DNA of 64,000 nt. It comes from Ignelater luminosus. Taxonomy: Eukaryota; Arthropoda; Insecta; Coleoptera; Elateridae. Shown here one piece after another: positions 9,601 to 18,740 of the stretch. The notes below the pieces were generated by a model that saw nothing but the letters and a program-made list of their open reading frames with translations, ran no database searches and was not told the origin of the DNA. The stretch lies in contig VTPC01004670.1 in the NCBI GenBank assembly GCA_011009095.1, positions 164,611-228,610 of the forward strand. The letters run 5' to 3'. How positions within the stretch are numbered: the first letter of the stretch is position 1; each line of letters opens with the position of its first letter. The translations under genes were made by a program, and so were the position numbers.

Positions 9601-9969
9601 GCCCATGATCATCATACGAGATATTGAAATATTCGAAGCCCTCATTAGAATAAAAACGGCTTTCATATGTTTATCAAGTTCATTTAGTTTATTATCGGAT
9701 GCAAGTCTTTTCATTAGTACACTTCTATTTTCATAACGTGCATAATACACATTTTTAGTGTGAAAATAATTGTTTATTACATCATTCAAGGAGTCTATTT
9801 CAAATTTATTATTTCTGAATTCCTCACACAGTTCTGTACCATAACAAGATGGGCACTTTTCTATTTCACAGAGATTTATTAAATGATATTCACTTATTAA
9901 ATTTACATTATAGAAACATGCGTACAAAATCAATAGACAAAAATAAAATATTACATTAGAAAAATCCAT
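3508..9969 (-). CDS. Secreted divergent protein kinase, DIPK2A/DIA1-like (gene span)
   Basis: Exons run from right to left: 9969-9497, 3977-3698, 3636-3508; a last exon is not established. The protein opens with a hydrophobic signal peptide (about residues 1-22). It then has a CPSCYGTELCEEF block and a kinase-like core: VLMKRL (the glycine-loop/Lys region), REPIVLK, YLGACGRLVV, a long helix, and FYLANISPDDIGID followed by VKITNLENFVL. The last two replace the catalytic HRD loop and DFG of ordinary kinases. This pattern is that of the DIPK2 (C3orf58/DIA1, FAM69-related) family, secretory-pathway pseudo- or divergent kinases. All junctions have good sites (AAG|GTACGT, TCAT|GTAAGA, CTAG|GTAAGG) and matching phases. 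A one-base frameshift is needed at 9652-9656. The C-terminus looks shorter than in vertebrates (about 294 residues seen). Substrate unknown. Confidence 0.72.
3698..3977 (-). CDS. DIPK2-like exon 2 (kinase-like core)
   Basis: The acceptor is TTTCAG just right of 3977; the donor TCAT|GTAAGA follows 3698. It encodes YLGACGRLVVVENL, a helix with RADLALQLLNAA, and FYLANISPDDIGID. It enters in phase 0 and leaves in phase 1. Confidence 0.72.
4316..5135. mobile_element. Tc1-like MITE, long-TIR family (copy 1), in the DIPK2-like intron
   Basis: The right arm (about 4850-5135) matches, apart from scattered differences, both arms of the element at 27191-28101. It ends CCCACACTG next to TA (5136-5137). 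The left end starts CAGTGCGCGAGAAAAGTCTG after TA (4314-4315), related to but diverged from the CAGTGTGGGATTAAAGTATG terminus. Whether 4316 and 5135 belong to one insertion is inferred from the paired TA and similar termini. Confidence 0.6.
5230..5450. other. ACGT/TGACG-dense AT-rich segment, origin unknown
   Basis: It is packed with ACGT cores (AACGTC, TACGAC, GACGTC, TTACGT, CACGTC) on both strands, in an otherwise AT-rich intron. No open frame or clear terminal repeats are seen. It is probably the end of a transposable element; it would also match many CREB/ATF-type sites. Confidence 0.3.
5561..6869 (+). pseudogene. Tc1/mariner-type transposase, two exons, disrupted
   Basis: Exon 1 (5561-5674) starts MTRHLGQE and carries a helix-turn-helix (ALWEMGISSREI). 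It ends at ATCG|GTAAGT. Exon 2 begins at 6129 after TTTTTAG and continues in phase (VSQLNSWIRREQ). The catalytic part includes ILFVQDNSPIHTA (second Asp of the DDE triad) and PDLNPIENLW (with the third acidic residue). A TGA at 6447-6449 interrupts the frame and the middle looks shortened, so the first Asp is not clear. An intron inside the transposase gene is notable. Function: cut-and-paste transposition; this copy is dead and lies antisense in the DIPK2-like intron. Confidence 0.75.
6880..6998. mobile_element. Near-palindromic Harbinger-type MITE with TAA duplication
   Basis: Two 50-odd-base arms pair almost perfectly around a loop of about ten bases. They start GGGCCGATTGAACCAACAAG and end GCAATCGGTCC. 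TAA flanks both ends (6877-6879 and 6999-7001), as in Harbinger MITEs. The transcript would fold into a long hairpin. Confidence 0.78.
7002..7568. other. Intronic spacer and 5' part of mariner copy
   Basis: No coding potential and no repeat ends that I can place. The last 100-200 bases before 7569 are probably the non-coding leader of the mariner element. Confidence 0.35.
7569..8620 (+). pseudogene. Mariner-like transposase of the DUF4817 insect type, decayed
   Basis: Read with several frame changes and stops, the plus strand gives MNMYLILEECHGNF...YAERYPNRRHP (the DUF4817-type helix-turn-helix), YHFQRVQGLLPEDY, ILWADEATFTRN (first catalytic Asp), FSVNLWAKI, MWFQMDGAPAH (second Asp), SDLNCLDFF (third Asp) and a C-terminal GAHFEHLL. 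All three catalytic positions can be located but at least six stops or shifts break the frame. The right terminus may be the ACACCCTGTATA near 8948-8960. It lies in the DIPK2-like intron, antisense to that gene. Confidence 0.82.
8621..9496. other. 3' part of mariner copy and intronic spacer
   Basis: To about 8960 this is the mariner 3' non-coding part. Beyond that is AT-rich intron with a small stem around 8980-9045 (two copies of TAAAGAGGG-like text, one inverted) and an inverted pair of TATAAAGGGAGG type near 9225 and 9450. No gene seen. Confidence 0.4.
9497..9969 (-). CDS. DIPK2-like exon 1 (signal peptide and N-lobe), with apparent frameshift
   Basis: ATG at 9969 is chosen because a signal-peptide-like hydrophobic segment follows at once. 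The first frame carries CPSCYG and NRSVLMKRLAS...LNELDKH; the second carries SNEGFEYFNISYDDHGRTLL and REPIVLK, ending at AAAG|GTACGT. The switch falls at the A5 run 9652-9656 (T5 on the coding strand). One extra base would join the frames. Confidence 0.72.
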
Positions 9970-10736
9970 TATTTAGAAAACTTGTTTTAATGCAGAATTA
10001 TTAAAATTCTATCTAAAATCACTATACAAACAAATTTCTTCAGAGTATTTATGTGGATGTTGCAGATCCGGAGAAAAAGGGGCGACCTCCCTTCTCCTTT
10101 TTCATGGTTGTATAAATTTACGAATACAGCCCTTATGCATGTGGTTCTAGGGAGTATAGGTAGGTAAGGATACATAATAGCAAAAATGTAAAACGCAGGT
10201 AGAATTGTAAACATTTGTGTAAAAATGTAACAAAGCTACTAGACCAACAACTAGAAATCGTCTTCTTCTTTCATACGTATTGGGCAAGCTTTTTTTTTCG
10301 ATTTTGACACTATTTGTCAGAAATCTCATTTAATAAAGATTTTATGGAATCAACCAATAGTTGGTAAATTTGGGGTAAAGACTACCAATTCAAAATACAA
10401 TCATTCAACGTTTGTCCGTATCAATTCAGTTCTCAAAATAAGAAATATCGATAATTTATTCGCCTGCGGATATGCAGTTTCAATATTACACACCATTATC
10501 GTAACGCATTAGAATTAAGGCCATCTGACACGATGTTAAATTTTGTACAAAATTTTATAAAAAATTTCTAACACAAATTTTGTAAATTTAGCATCGTGGA
10601 TCAAGAATTTTGGATTTGCATGCTTCTTTTACTATTATTTTTTTTCATTCTTCATGCACTACTGTTGTCAGTGTTATCTAGAATACACTCTGCTTGACTT
10701 TTCACCGTTGTTTTTGTTCCACATACCTGCTATATA
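9970..10736. other. 5' flank of the DIPK2-like gene
   Basis: This region should hold the promoter of the minus-strand kinase-like gene. I see no clear TATA or initiator pair. It contains the small hairpin at 10529-10598 and otherwise AT-rich unique-looking DNA. Confidence 0.35.
10529..10598. repeat. Short hairpin (CACGATG...CATCGTG)
   Basis: The arms CACGATGTTAAATTTTGTAC and their inverted partner flank an AT-rich centre. It is probably the core of a small MITE; flanking GGCCATCTGA / TGGATCAAG are weak end candidates. Confidence 0.45.
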
Positions 10737-12280
10737 AATTACTCAAAAAAATAGAGGGGTCAAGTTTTTAAATAAAAATTGCTACTTCAGTATAATTTTA
10801 AACTAAATGAAAAGGATGGATTGTAAAACAAAGAATATTTATTAACACAAGTTTAAAAGCAACAAAAGAAACTGCAACAAATTCTTCAAAAAATCTTGAA
10901 AAAAATAAACTACCCCTAAAAACTAAGTAAAAAATGGTTGTTCATTAACCTACTGCAGCTTCTTATGTTGATTTTAGGAGGTTCAATATCTGGTTGGACC
11001 TCCTCTAGCTTCAGTTAAAGCCTCACAGCTCCTTGGCATACTACGAATAACTCTGCGGATATTCTCTTGTGGAATTTGCCTCCATACTTCTAAAAAAAGC
11101 ATTCTCTAGTACCTGCAGTGTGGCAGGGGGGTTTTGATGTTTTCTAACGCATTGTCCAGCCGACCCCAACGATGTTCTATTGGGTTCATGTCTGGACTAC
11201 GTGCTGACCATTGCATAGATGCAATATTTTGATTTTGTAAAAATTCCGTAACGATCCTTGCGATATGTGGACGGGTATTATCGTGTATCAAAACAAAATT
11301 ACACCTGTAGCATGCGCATGGTGCTGGACTTGAGTTTGCAGAATCTCATTAATGTAGCGTCGTGCAATCAAAGCACCATTTCTTATGATGACAAGTTCAG
11401 TTCTGTCATCAACTGAAATACCGCCCCAGACCATGATGGAACCACCTCCAAGGAAAACGTTTTCTTGAACTGTGTTAGGCAGAAATCGTTTTCCTGGTCG
11501 TCACCACACTCGAACTCGTCCATCATTAGTTGAAAGTGTAAATCTAGACTCATCGGCAAACAAGATTTTTCTCCAGTGACGAATTTGCCAATTACGATGT
11601 TTCTGGGCAAACTGCATTCTTGCTTGTTTGTCATTGATTGTTAAACACATCACTTGGCTGGACGTCTGGATCTTAGGTCACTTTCCCGGAGTCTGTTCCT
11701 CACCGTTTGATCAGATATTTGTCGACCTCTGGCTCGCAAGAGCTCATTTTGTAAGGCACGCGCTGTATTGGTACGTTTGCGAAGAGCCTGTAGACGCAAA
11801 AATCGGTCGTCTAACGCTGTTATGGCTCTGTGACGTCTTTGTCCATGACGACGAGTAACATTTCCAGTTATCTGATATTGTCTCCATAGCCTCCATACCA
11901 CAGATTGCCGTACCTCAAGTCGTTCAGCAACGTATCGTTGTGTATGCCCTTCTTTCAGAAGAGTAACAACACGAGTGACTTCCAATGGTGTTAAATGTCT
12001 TTTCATATTCGAGTATTAGGCATTGTTGCAAGGTGAAGGGAATATTTTACAGCAAAATACTAAATTCGTGAAATCAATAATATTATCACTTTTATTTTAC
12101 AATAATTCACTTAAAGTAACTCTTTTCTCAAAATACAAGTTGTTTTGAGGACAAAAATGTCACTTGGTTAACAAAAGACAATCAAAATAATAAATTAGCC
12201 AGCTACATATGGTTTTCTGAATATTTGGTAAAATTTTAGAGGTGAGATGAAACTTGACCCCTTAATTTTTTTGAGTAGTT
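10737..12280 (-). mobile_element. Tc1-like transposon, 1.54 kb, TA-flanked
   Basis: The ends are inverted repeats built on TACTCAAAAAAAT followed by GGGGTCAAGTTT. TA flanks each end (10735-10736 and 12281-12282), the Tc1/mariner target. It has one minus-strand transposase frame, disrupted. Length is normal for a full Tc1 copy. Confidence 0.82.
11106..12006 (-). pseudogene. Tc1-like transposase, disrupted
   Basis: It starts MKRHLTPLEVTRVVTLLKEG and has the paired-type bipartite helix-turn-helix (TQRYVAERLEV; NRLRESDLRSRR). After a stop near 11650 the same frame continues with ILFADESRFTL (first Asp) and GGISVDDRTEL. A one-base loss near 11290 shifts to IHDNTRPHIARIV (second Asp) and SPDMNPIEH (third acidic position). 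Apart from these lesions the gene is almost complete, so the insertion is relatively young compared with its neighbours. Confidence 0.85.
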
Positions 12281-12282
12281 TA

Positions 12283-13367
12283 TAAGTAGTCCCCAAACCA
12301 GAAGAGAAAAGATCCGGGCCCAGGGGTAAGCAAATTACGGGCTCCAGTTTTTCATAAATATTATCCCTAGCTAGAAAACGCTAACTGTTGTGTAAATTAC
12401 AGTAGTAGCAATTAGCAATTTCGAACAAAAGACTGCCGACATATCATACACTTTTGAAATTCATTTTTGATTCTGTATAATGTAATGTGTATTCTTATTC
12501 ATATTTTATTTCTATAGTCTGTTTCTATATTATAAAATTTAGAATAGACCTTGATATGATATTTTTGTAACAGCGTAGGTACTTTGAAATTACACTAAGG
12601 GTCGTTATTTTCATCTATGATTAACTTTAATCAGAGATTTATTGCCATAGATATAATTGTGACAGTAGTTGTAGTGAGACAGAGGATTTCGTAAATATTC
12701 TTGTTACAACTGTCTCCATTTGTTCAGTATTATCATACGTACGTATTAGTCCGTACAAGGTTCTGACTATGGTGAGAATTCGTCATTCTACAAACCAATA
12801 CTGTTTCAGCAGTAAGAAAGACTATTTTTAAAGTAGATCTTGTAAAATTTTCTGATTTTTATTGCGTCTAAAACTACTGAAGAATTGAAAATAGAGGCTT
12901 GTACGTCCCGGATTTTCTAGTCGTACTTTTACGTGGCCTGGGTCAAAACTCGAGTTCAGGTCGGACCGGGCCTCCTGTTGTACTTGTTGATCAACGAACT
13001 TAAAAAACTCCCCATATGGCATATTGTAATTTAACTTAATCAAAAGTTCTGCTTTCACTAGTTCTGATGGCATTTTCTTTCTGGCATATCTTTCTCGGTG
13101 TATCCTATTAAAATGATTCTACAAACATATGTGTTTGGAGGAAGTCAAGAGGCATACACAGATGTCACCACTTTATATAACGTAGTTGGCATAAAATAAA
13201 GTTCAGTTTCGTTCGATTACACATGTAATTAACATGAGGAAACACATTCGTTTCTCAAACAAATTGGAAAAAATATTTTAATCATAACCTGGAGATTTTC
13301 AAACATTAACCCAGAGCCCGGAGGTATAGTCTGAAACCCGGAGTCTCCGGGTCAATCCCGAAGAGGT
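12283..13367. other. Spacer with possible transposon scraps
   Basis: No gene is supported. A minus-strand frame (12828-13073, starting MPSELVKAELLIKLNYNM) is vaguely reminiscent of hAT-related text but too short to assign. CCGG/CCCGG-rich snippets at 12905-12980 and 13310-13370 resemble the GC-rich repeat that follows. Confidence 0.3.
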
Positions 13368-13645
13368 GGCAACCCTACTGTCGGACCGTTCGGGCCTCTC
13401 CAGCCGTTTGGTCTCGTCGGGCCATACAGGTCTGTCGAACCTTTTGCACTTTTTGGCCCTTCGGGTCTATCGAGCTATTTGGATCTCTCGGGCTTGTCGG
13501 ACTTCTCAAGCCGTCGGACCTGTCAAGTCTTTTGGACTTCTTGGCCCTTCGGTCTTCTCTGTCGGGCCGATCAAGAAGTTACTGAGTTTTAATCGGGCCG
13601 CGTCAAGTTTGTCTTTAGTCGGGCTGGACCGGGCCTTTCTTGAGT
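13368..13645. repeat. GC-rich degenerate short-period repeat
   Basis: Phrases of the type TCGGACC, TCGGGCC, CTCTCGGGC, GTCGGAC and CTCAAGCCG recur every 10-15 bases over about 280 bp, in clear contrast with the AT-rich surroundings. The plus strand stays open for 93 codons because of this composition. Its nature (satellite fragment, transposon subterminal repeat, or former repetitive coding sequence) is not known. Confidence 0.55.
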
Positions 13646-14600
13646 AAGTCTTTTTTCTTAGGTTTTTAGTATCTTTTCTTGGGCTTTTAGTATCTTTTCT
13701 GAGTCACGTATCTTCATACTACAGCTAAGTCCAGTATTATACAGTCTGTTTAGAATTCCTTTAGTTTAGGCAGCATACTCATTTCCCAAAACTTATATCT
13801 CTAATAATCCGTAGAATACCTTAATCTGCATAATAGTATATAAGATCACAAAATTCACTTTTTGTTTATTGTGTTGTTCTTTTATCATTTTTAAGTGTTT
13901 CTGCAATGCTACCATCTCGCGAAAATTATAAATACTCGATGCAAACTTGATACATGAAATTTCATATTCTTACAAGATCGATTCAATTATAGCATTTTTG
14001 GTATAAGTGATATAGATAGTTCTTTTAACAGCTTTCTTCGACACTTATTAAGCATTTCGATTGTATTGACTTTAAACAGCTTTTACATTTTAAAAATGTC
14101 TCGTTCGCTATATCAGCTCCGCAGAAAAGGTATTTGGTCGTTCTTGAGTCTGATTTTGCAATAATTGTCCTGTAGTTGTCTATAGATATGTTTGTATTTG
14201 TAGGCAAAGCACAGTCATTGTTAATAATATGCCGAAAAAATATAACACGTAAACTTCACAATTATATCCGTCTTTTTGTTTTATGTGATTACAATTATTC
14301 ATTCATACTCTCGTTGTGGAATTTTAAGAAAAATACCAATAATACCATTTGGGATTTGGTTAATGTAGTCAGTAGTCGAAGTGAGGCGGTATACGGTGGT
14401 ATGGCATACCGGTACTTTTTATATTTTTTCTGAGCATACCTTAAGTTATTTCTATAGAAATGCCATACCGGTATGCGTTTGTAGCAACTCAAACGATGAC
14501 ACTCCAACTTTTTGTCTCATAATTTTGTTCTATATTAGAATTTCCCATGATAACTTCTGTTCTTGATCAGTTTTTGTTTTTCTTTTGCCATTCTAGTTTT
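13646..14600. other. Spacer with CATACCGGTATG palindromes
   Basis: Mostly AT-rich non-coding. At 14385-14476 there is a cluster of GGTATGGCATACCGGTAC and CATACCGGTATG (14464-14475, a perfect 12-bp palindrome), plausibly the terminal region of the hAT element that follows. Confidence 0.45.
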
Positions 14601-14609
14601 GCCGTTTTC

Positions 14610-15715
14610 GAAAGAATGGTACAGTCAATGATGTGTTGAATGCAGTTGAAAGCATCGATCACTTCAAAATATTTTTTGACAAACTGTATAGTTTGTATAG
14701 CGGCTCGCTAAAAAATCAGCACAAATTAAAACAGTGTGCGGGGAATTTAGCCATTTAACTGTATCCTATAGGACGTATACGTAAGTTTAAGGTCCGTTAA
14801 AGCTGTATGGAACAACTAAAGAGCTCTGTATCAGCATTTTGACAATGCTTCTAAAGATGTTTCAAGGCAGAGTAAAGAGAGATGCCTCTTTTCTTAATTG
14901 GGAGAAAGATTAACCAAAATAAGATTTGTCCATAATTTAGGCCTGTTATATGATGCTCTTTCAGTACTTTCATATTTATCTTTAAAATTACAAAATCGAG
15001 AAAAAACTCTTCCTGGTGCTCATGTCTTGATTTTACGGCAAATTCGTGTGGTGGAATCAATGATACAGAATCCGGGTTCATACTTCAAAGAAGCAGAAAG
15101 GCCCATATACATACTTGAATTTAGTGGTGTGAAATTGTACGATAGTAGAAAAGTGAAAAACATAAATAACGCGCAGTTTTATAGAAGTTTAGCGGAAGAT
15201 TTATGCCAACGTTTGCTAAGGTTCTCCTCGTTACACAGATCTGGAATGGAACCTCACATCTCAGATGGTTATGATGATTTTAGGAAAGCATTAGAAATAT
15301 TTGATTATAATCAATAGCCACAGAAAGTTAATTTAAGGTACGGGGAAGAGGAAATTAAACAGTTGTGTGAAAGGTTTTGACTAACCGGCTATGACTATAT
15401 ACGAAGTTTTCGGAACTAGGTAGAATCCACTAATAAAGTATCCGAAGCTATAAGTTTACTAATGAAGACTGTCAATATCTTAGTTCTATCTACTGCCTAA
15501 TGTGAACAAATATTCTGTGCAATGAACATTGTTCACTCTGATTTGAGGAATAAACTGAAAGTGGCCACAGTGTCTTCAATATTATTTATAAAATGTGTTG
15601 GACCGCGCTTCATTTGTTTAAGAATAATCAAAATATGGATCTTAACAAGATGGCGCGACGGCATACTGACTATTCAAAGCGTAGTGCCCGTCAATCACCT
15701 AGTTTGACGTCTGAC
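14610..15715 (+). pseudogene. hAT-superfamily transposase C-terminal half (KIAA1586-like group)
   Basis: The clean frame 14898-15317 has GLLYDALSVLSYLSLKLQNR, IRVVESMIQNPGSYF, and FYRSLAEDLCQRLLRFS. After stops it resumes at 15522 with SDLRNKLKVATVSSILFIK, the hAT C-terminal dimerisation block. Upstream text around 14640-14760 (SIDHFKIFFDKLYSLY) belongs to the same protein. Family assignment to hAT elements related to KIAA1586/ZMYM-type hosts rests on the order of these blocks. The N-terminal zinc finger and the RNase H Asp region are missing, and there are several stops. Confidence 0.75.
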
Positions 15716-15892
15716 TATCAAGCCATATGGAACCATCTCAGTGATTGTTTTCCTTTTTTTTTTGTTTAATTAATAGAAAATCTGTTTACTGGTTTATTAA
15801 ATTTATTATTTTGTATATGTAACCCTTTCTGAAGAAATCCGCCTTATGACGAAAGTTTTAGGTATTTAGTTTTTATCTTGAACATCTTCTTC

Positions 15893-16745
15893 TTCTTCCT
15901 ATCCTCTTGTCAGGGGAGTCGTGATCATTGTTAGCTTTTTCTTGTGGCTTTTCTTATTATTTCTCTGTATCGTGCTCTGTTGTTCGCTTCACTGCTAGCG
16001 TCTTGTATAGATAAGTTTGTAGCTACTTTTATTTAGTCGTTCCATCTTTTTGGTGATCTTCCTCTTGGTCTGTAACCTTTCATCTTCCCATACACAACTA
16101 ATCGCTCTATGTTGTCAGGGTTCTCCTAGATATGTCGCCAAGAAACTTCATGATTCTGGATCCTTCCAGGATTGACTGATTTGTTCTCCTTGCTATCCTG
16201 GAAACAGGAAGTATTTGTCTTCAGCACCACATTTCTGTTGCGTCAATCTTCCTTACACCATACAGTAGTAGCAGAAATATTAATGTTTTAATTACTTGTT
16301 TTTTGATGTTCACCGTTATGTCATTGTCCATCCATGTTCTTTGGAGATCCTCGGCAGCTCTTTTGATCATCTCGCATCTTCGTTTAACTTCATCTGTACA
16401 TCCTTCGTTATTTTTATTAGTGCTCCGAGATATACAAAGATGCTTACTACTCGGCATTGTTCGGCCGGTTGTTACTTTTTCTGCTACTATCATAATTTTG
16501 GTTTTTTCTTGGCTCAGAGCAAGTCCATACTCATTCCTAGTTATTTCTAATCGTGTTATAAGTTCTTCTAGTTCTTCTAGTTCTTCTTTTGTGTGTGCTA
16601 ATAATGCAGTATCGTCCGCGTATCGCAAGTTACTGATTTTAACGACACCAACCGAGATGCCTCCTGTCTAGTTTTTCAAGGTTTTTTCCATAGTGTATTC
16701 TCCATATATATCTAATATCTGCTGACCATCTATTTTACACTAAAG
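15893..16745 (-). pseudogene. RTE/BovB-like LINE, 5'-truncated 3' end
   Basis: On the minus strand the frame from about 16745 reads the end of the RT palm (IYGEYTMEKTL, GGISVGVVKISN), then RYADDTALLA with the catalytic YADD box, the thumb (EVKRRCEMIKRA; WMDNDITVNIKKQVIKTLIFLLLLYG), and EMWC followed by RRTNQSIL. The rest is a decayed C-terminus ending near HDSPDK and an (AAG)n-like tail at 15890-15900. The order is that of RTE-type non-LTR elements. The truncation at the 5' side and the short tail repeat are the usual result of target-primed insertion. Confidence 0.78.
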
Positions 16746-17400
16746 TTGATCCAAGCTCGCTATTTGATTGATTTTCGACATAAGACCGGAGAAGGTCACA
16801 TACACATATTACATCCATACGAGGCCGGATCTATCATTACGTAAAATACGCAGTTGCCTGGGGCTCATCATCCCGAGGGGCCCACCAGCCCTCTTCAATT
16901 TTCAGTTTCATATAGAGGGGATCTTCCAGAGAAGTTCCGCCAAATTATATAAGAGATGGAACAAGGAAGTTCCACAAAATAATCATATAAAGAGGGGGGG
17001 TCCCCCAAGGACCCACTAACTGTAGGTTGCGTAGAGCCCACAAAGAGGTTAATACGGCACTGAGTCCATAGCGGTGAAAAATATCTGCCACTTCGACCAC
17101 TGAATGTAGTACGTACTACCCAACGGATCTACAAAATTAAATGTTTTTGACGTAAAGTCTTTCCACTTTTTAAGAGAGGGAAGGCTACTTTGTCGATGCA
17201 AATTTTTACAGTTGACACAAAATATAAGTAAAGCCTTCTTGATTAAATATAACTGTAGTATAATTTGTTGGTACAATTTGGTAAACTTCATTTTTTAAAT
17301 GTGGTGTGTATATAAAATTTCTCCTGCGAGTTTGATTCCGGAACTATGTACACTTTTGAAATAGCAATTTTTTGAAATAAAGGGGGGCCGAAAACCCCCG
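16746..17400. other. Non-coding spacer with G/C runs
   Basis: No gene. There are two G-run patches: GAGGGGGGGTCCCCC near 16993-17006 (self-complementary) and AAGGGGGGCCGAAAACCCCC near 17381-17400, either able to form a short stem. Similar text appears at 19020-19050, suggesting a shared repeat family. Confidence 0.4.
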
Positions 17401-17419
17401 CGGACGACCGCAAAAATGT

Positions 17420-18740
17420 TTTAGTTAACACAGATTCTGATTAATTGCGGGAATTTATTGTTTCATTAGTTTCTTCGTCATTATTTGACGTAAAACTATA
17501 TTCATATTCGGCGCTACTGTTAGTGCTTACTGCAGTCTAAAGAGTATCACACGATATTGTTGTTCTGCTTTCATTGCATGGTGAAAAACCTTTGGCCATA
17601 TAGCTTATTCATCTATTTCTTTTACGAATTCTCTATGTTGTACTATTGAAGAATCGTTGGTGGGGGTGTTTATGTAAAACGTGGTCAACTCAACCACCCC
17701 CACCATTATATTTCCTCAAATTGGGGTTGTTTTATTGATTACTGCAGTCTGAGCCTTAACACCGTTACTTGTACCGGCCATTTTTTTTTAAATTGTACTT
17801 TAAATGTATAACTAAATTAGTAATTTTCAACAATGTAGGAATTAAACACTTTTAACTAACAAATAGGGTATACACTGACCTTAAAATATTCTTGTAGTGA
17901 AGTTTGCTGGCTCCAGTGCTTCAACTCCTCGGGAACGGAATCCGGCTCGAAGGACCAAAATGTTTTGTTGTTTTTAATATGATTCTTGTATGACTTTAGT
18001 CGTTAAATTTTTATTTTATTATTAAATTGATTTTGTTTTTATGACTTGTATAGTCATTAAATGTAATTACTTGAAATACAATAAATACAACTGTTACTTA
18101 AATCACATTTATTTTACTGCAGCAAAGGCTGAGGTAGAGATATGATGTTGCCAAGAAGCGATGAAAGAGAAGAGAGTGGGCTCTTCACCCGCCCCCCAGT
18201 ATTTAAGTATTTGACATAATGGTGGGGGTGGTTGAGTTAACCACGTTTTACATAAACAGGGAGTACTATTATTTTTTCTCAAATTTTGTTTTAACTGAGA
18301 CCATATTAATTCAGTGGGGTTTTGTTTGGTATCCATGTCATATATTACATATTTTTCAAAATGGAATTTGATACTGAAATACCTCTTTTATTAAGAAAGC
18401 TAACTATTTCCACTTTTCTGGTGTTTCTGGATGGTATTTTTTTAAGCTGCCTTGAGTAATGGCTAGCGTTATCCAAAATTACCGGATGTTCTGGGAGTAT
18501 TCGGCAACAATTGATTTTTAAACCACTTTTCAAATAACTTAGCTGACATGTTTTCGTGATAATCAGCGGAGCTATTTTCTTTGTAGATATTAACACAGCT
18601 CCTTTTACAGATCTAAAATTATCACCTGCATGAAGTATAATAACGCTTTTCGCGGGAACACGGTACTTTTAACGTACTTTTGGACGTATCATCAGCGTAT
18701 AGAGACTCTGTTTAATTCCAGTTTGACATAAACAGTTTGG
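17420..18740 (-). pseudogene. DDE_3-type (IS630/Tc1-related) transposase, decayed and interrupted
   Basis: The minus strand from about 18640 reads VIILHAGDNFRSV, then HPVILDNASHYSRQLKKIPSR (second catalytic Asp in DNA.YHS), TRKVEIVSFLNKRGI, and DTKQNPTELIWSQLK (third acidic residue in NP.E). The sequence then breaks at a TIR element (17667-18258) and seems to resume below 17660 with HREFVKEIDE. The first catalytic Asp region is not found. A second remnant of the same family lies at 25330-25827 on the plus strand. Confidence 0.68.
17667..18258. mobile_element. TIR element inserted in the DDE_3 transposase
   Basis: Inverted 43-bp arms, starting TGTTTATGTAAAACGTGGTC at 17667 and closing at 18258, flank about 500 bp without a gene. 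Transposase text is found on both outer sides, so this reads as a nested insertion. I could not define the exact ends or a target duplication. Confidence 0.6.

Noticed and set aside
16296-16671. Plus-strand frames of 84 and 122 codons
   Set aside because: Shadows of the minus-strand LINE reverse transcriptase (YADD frame).
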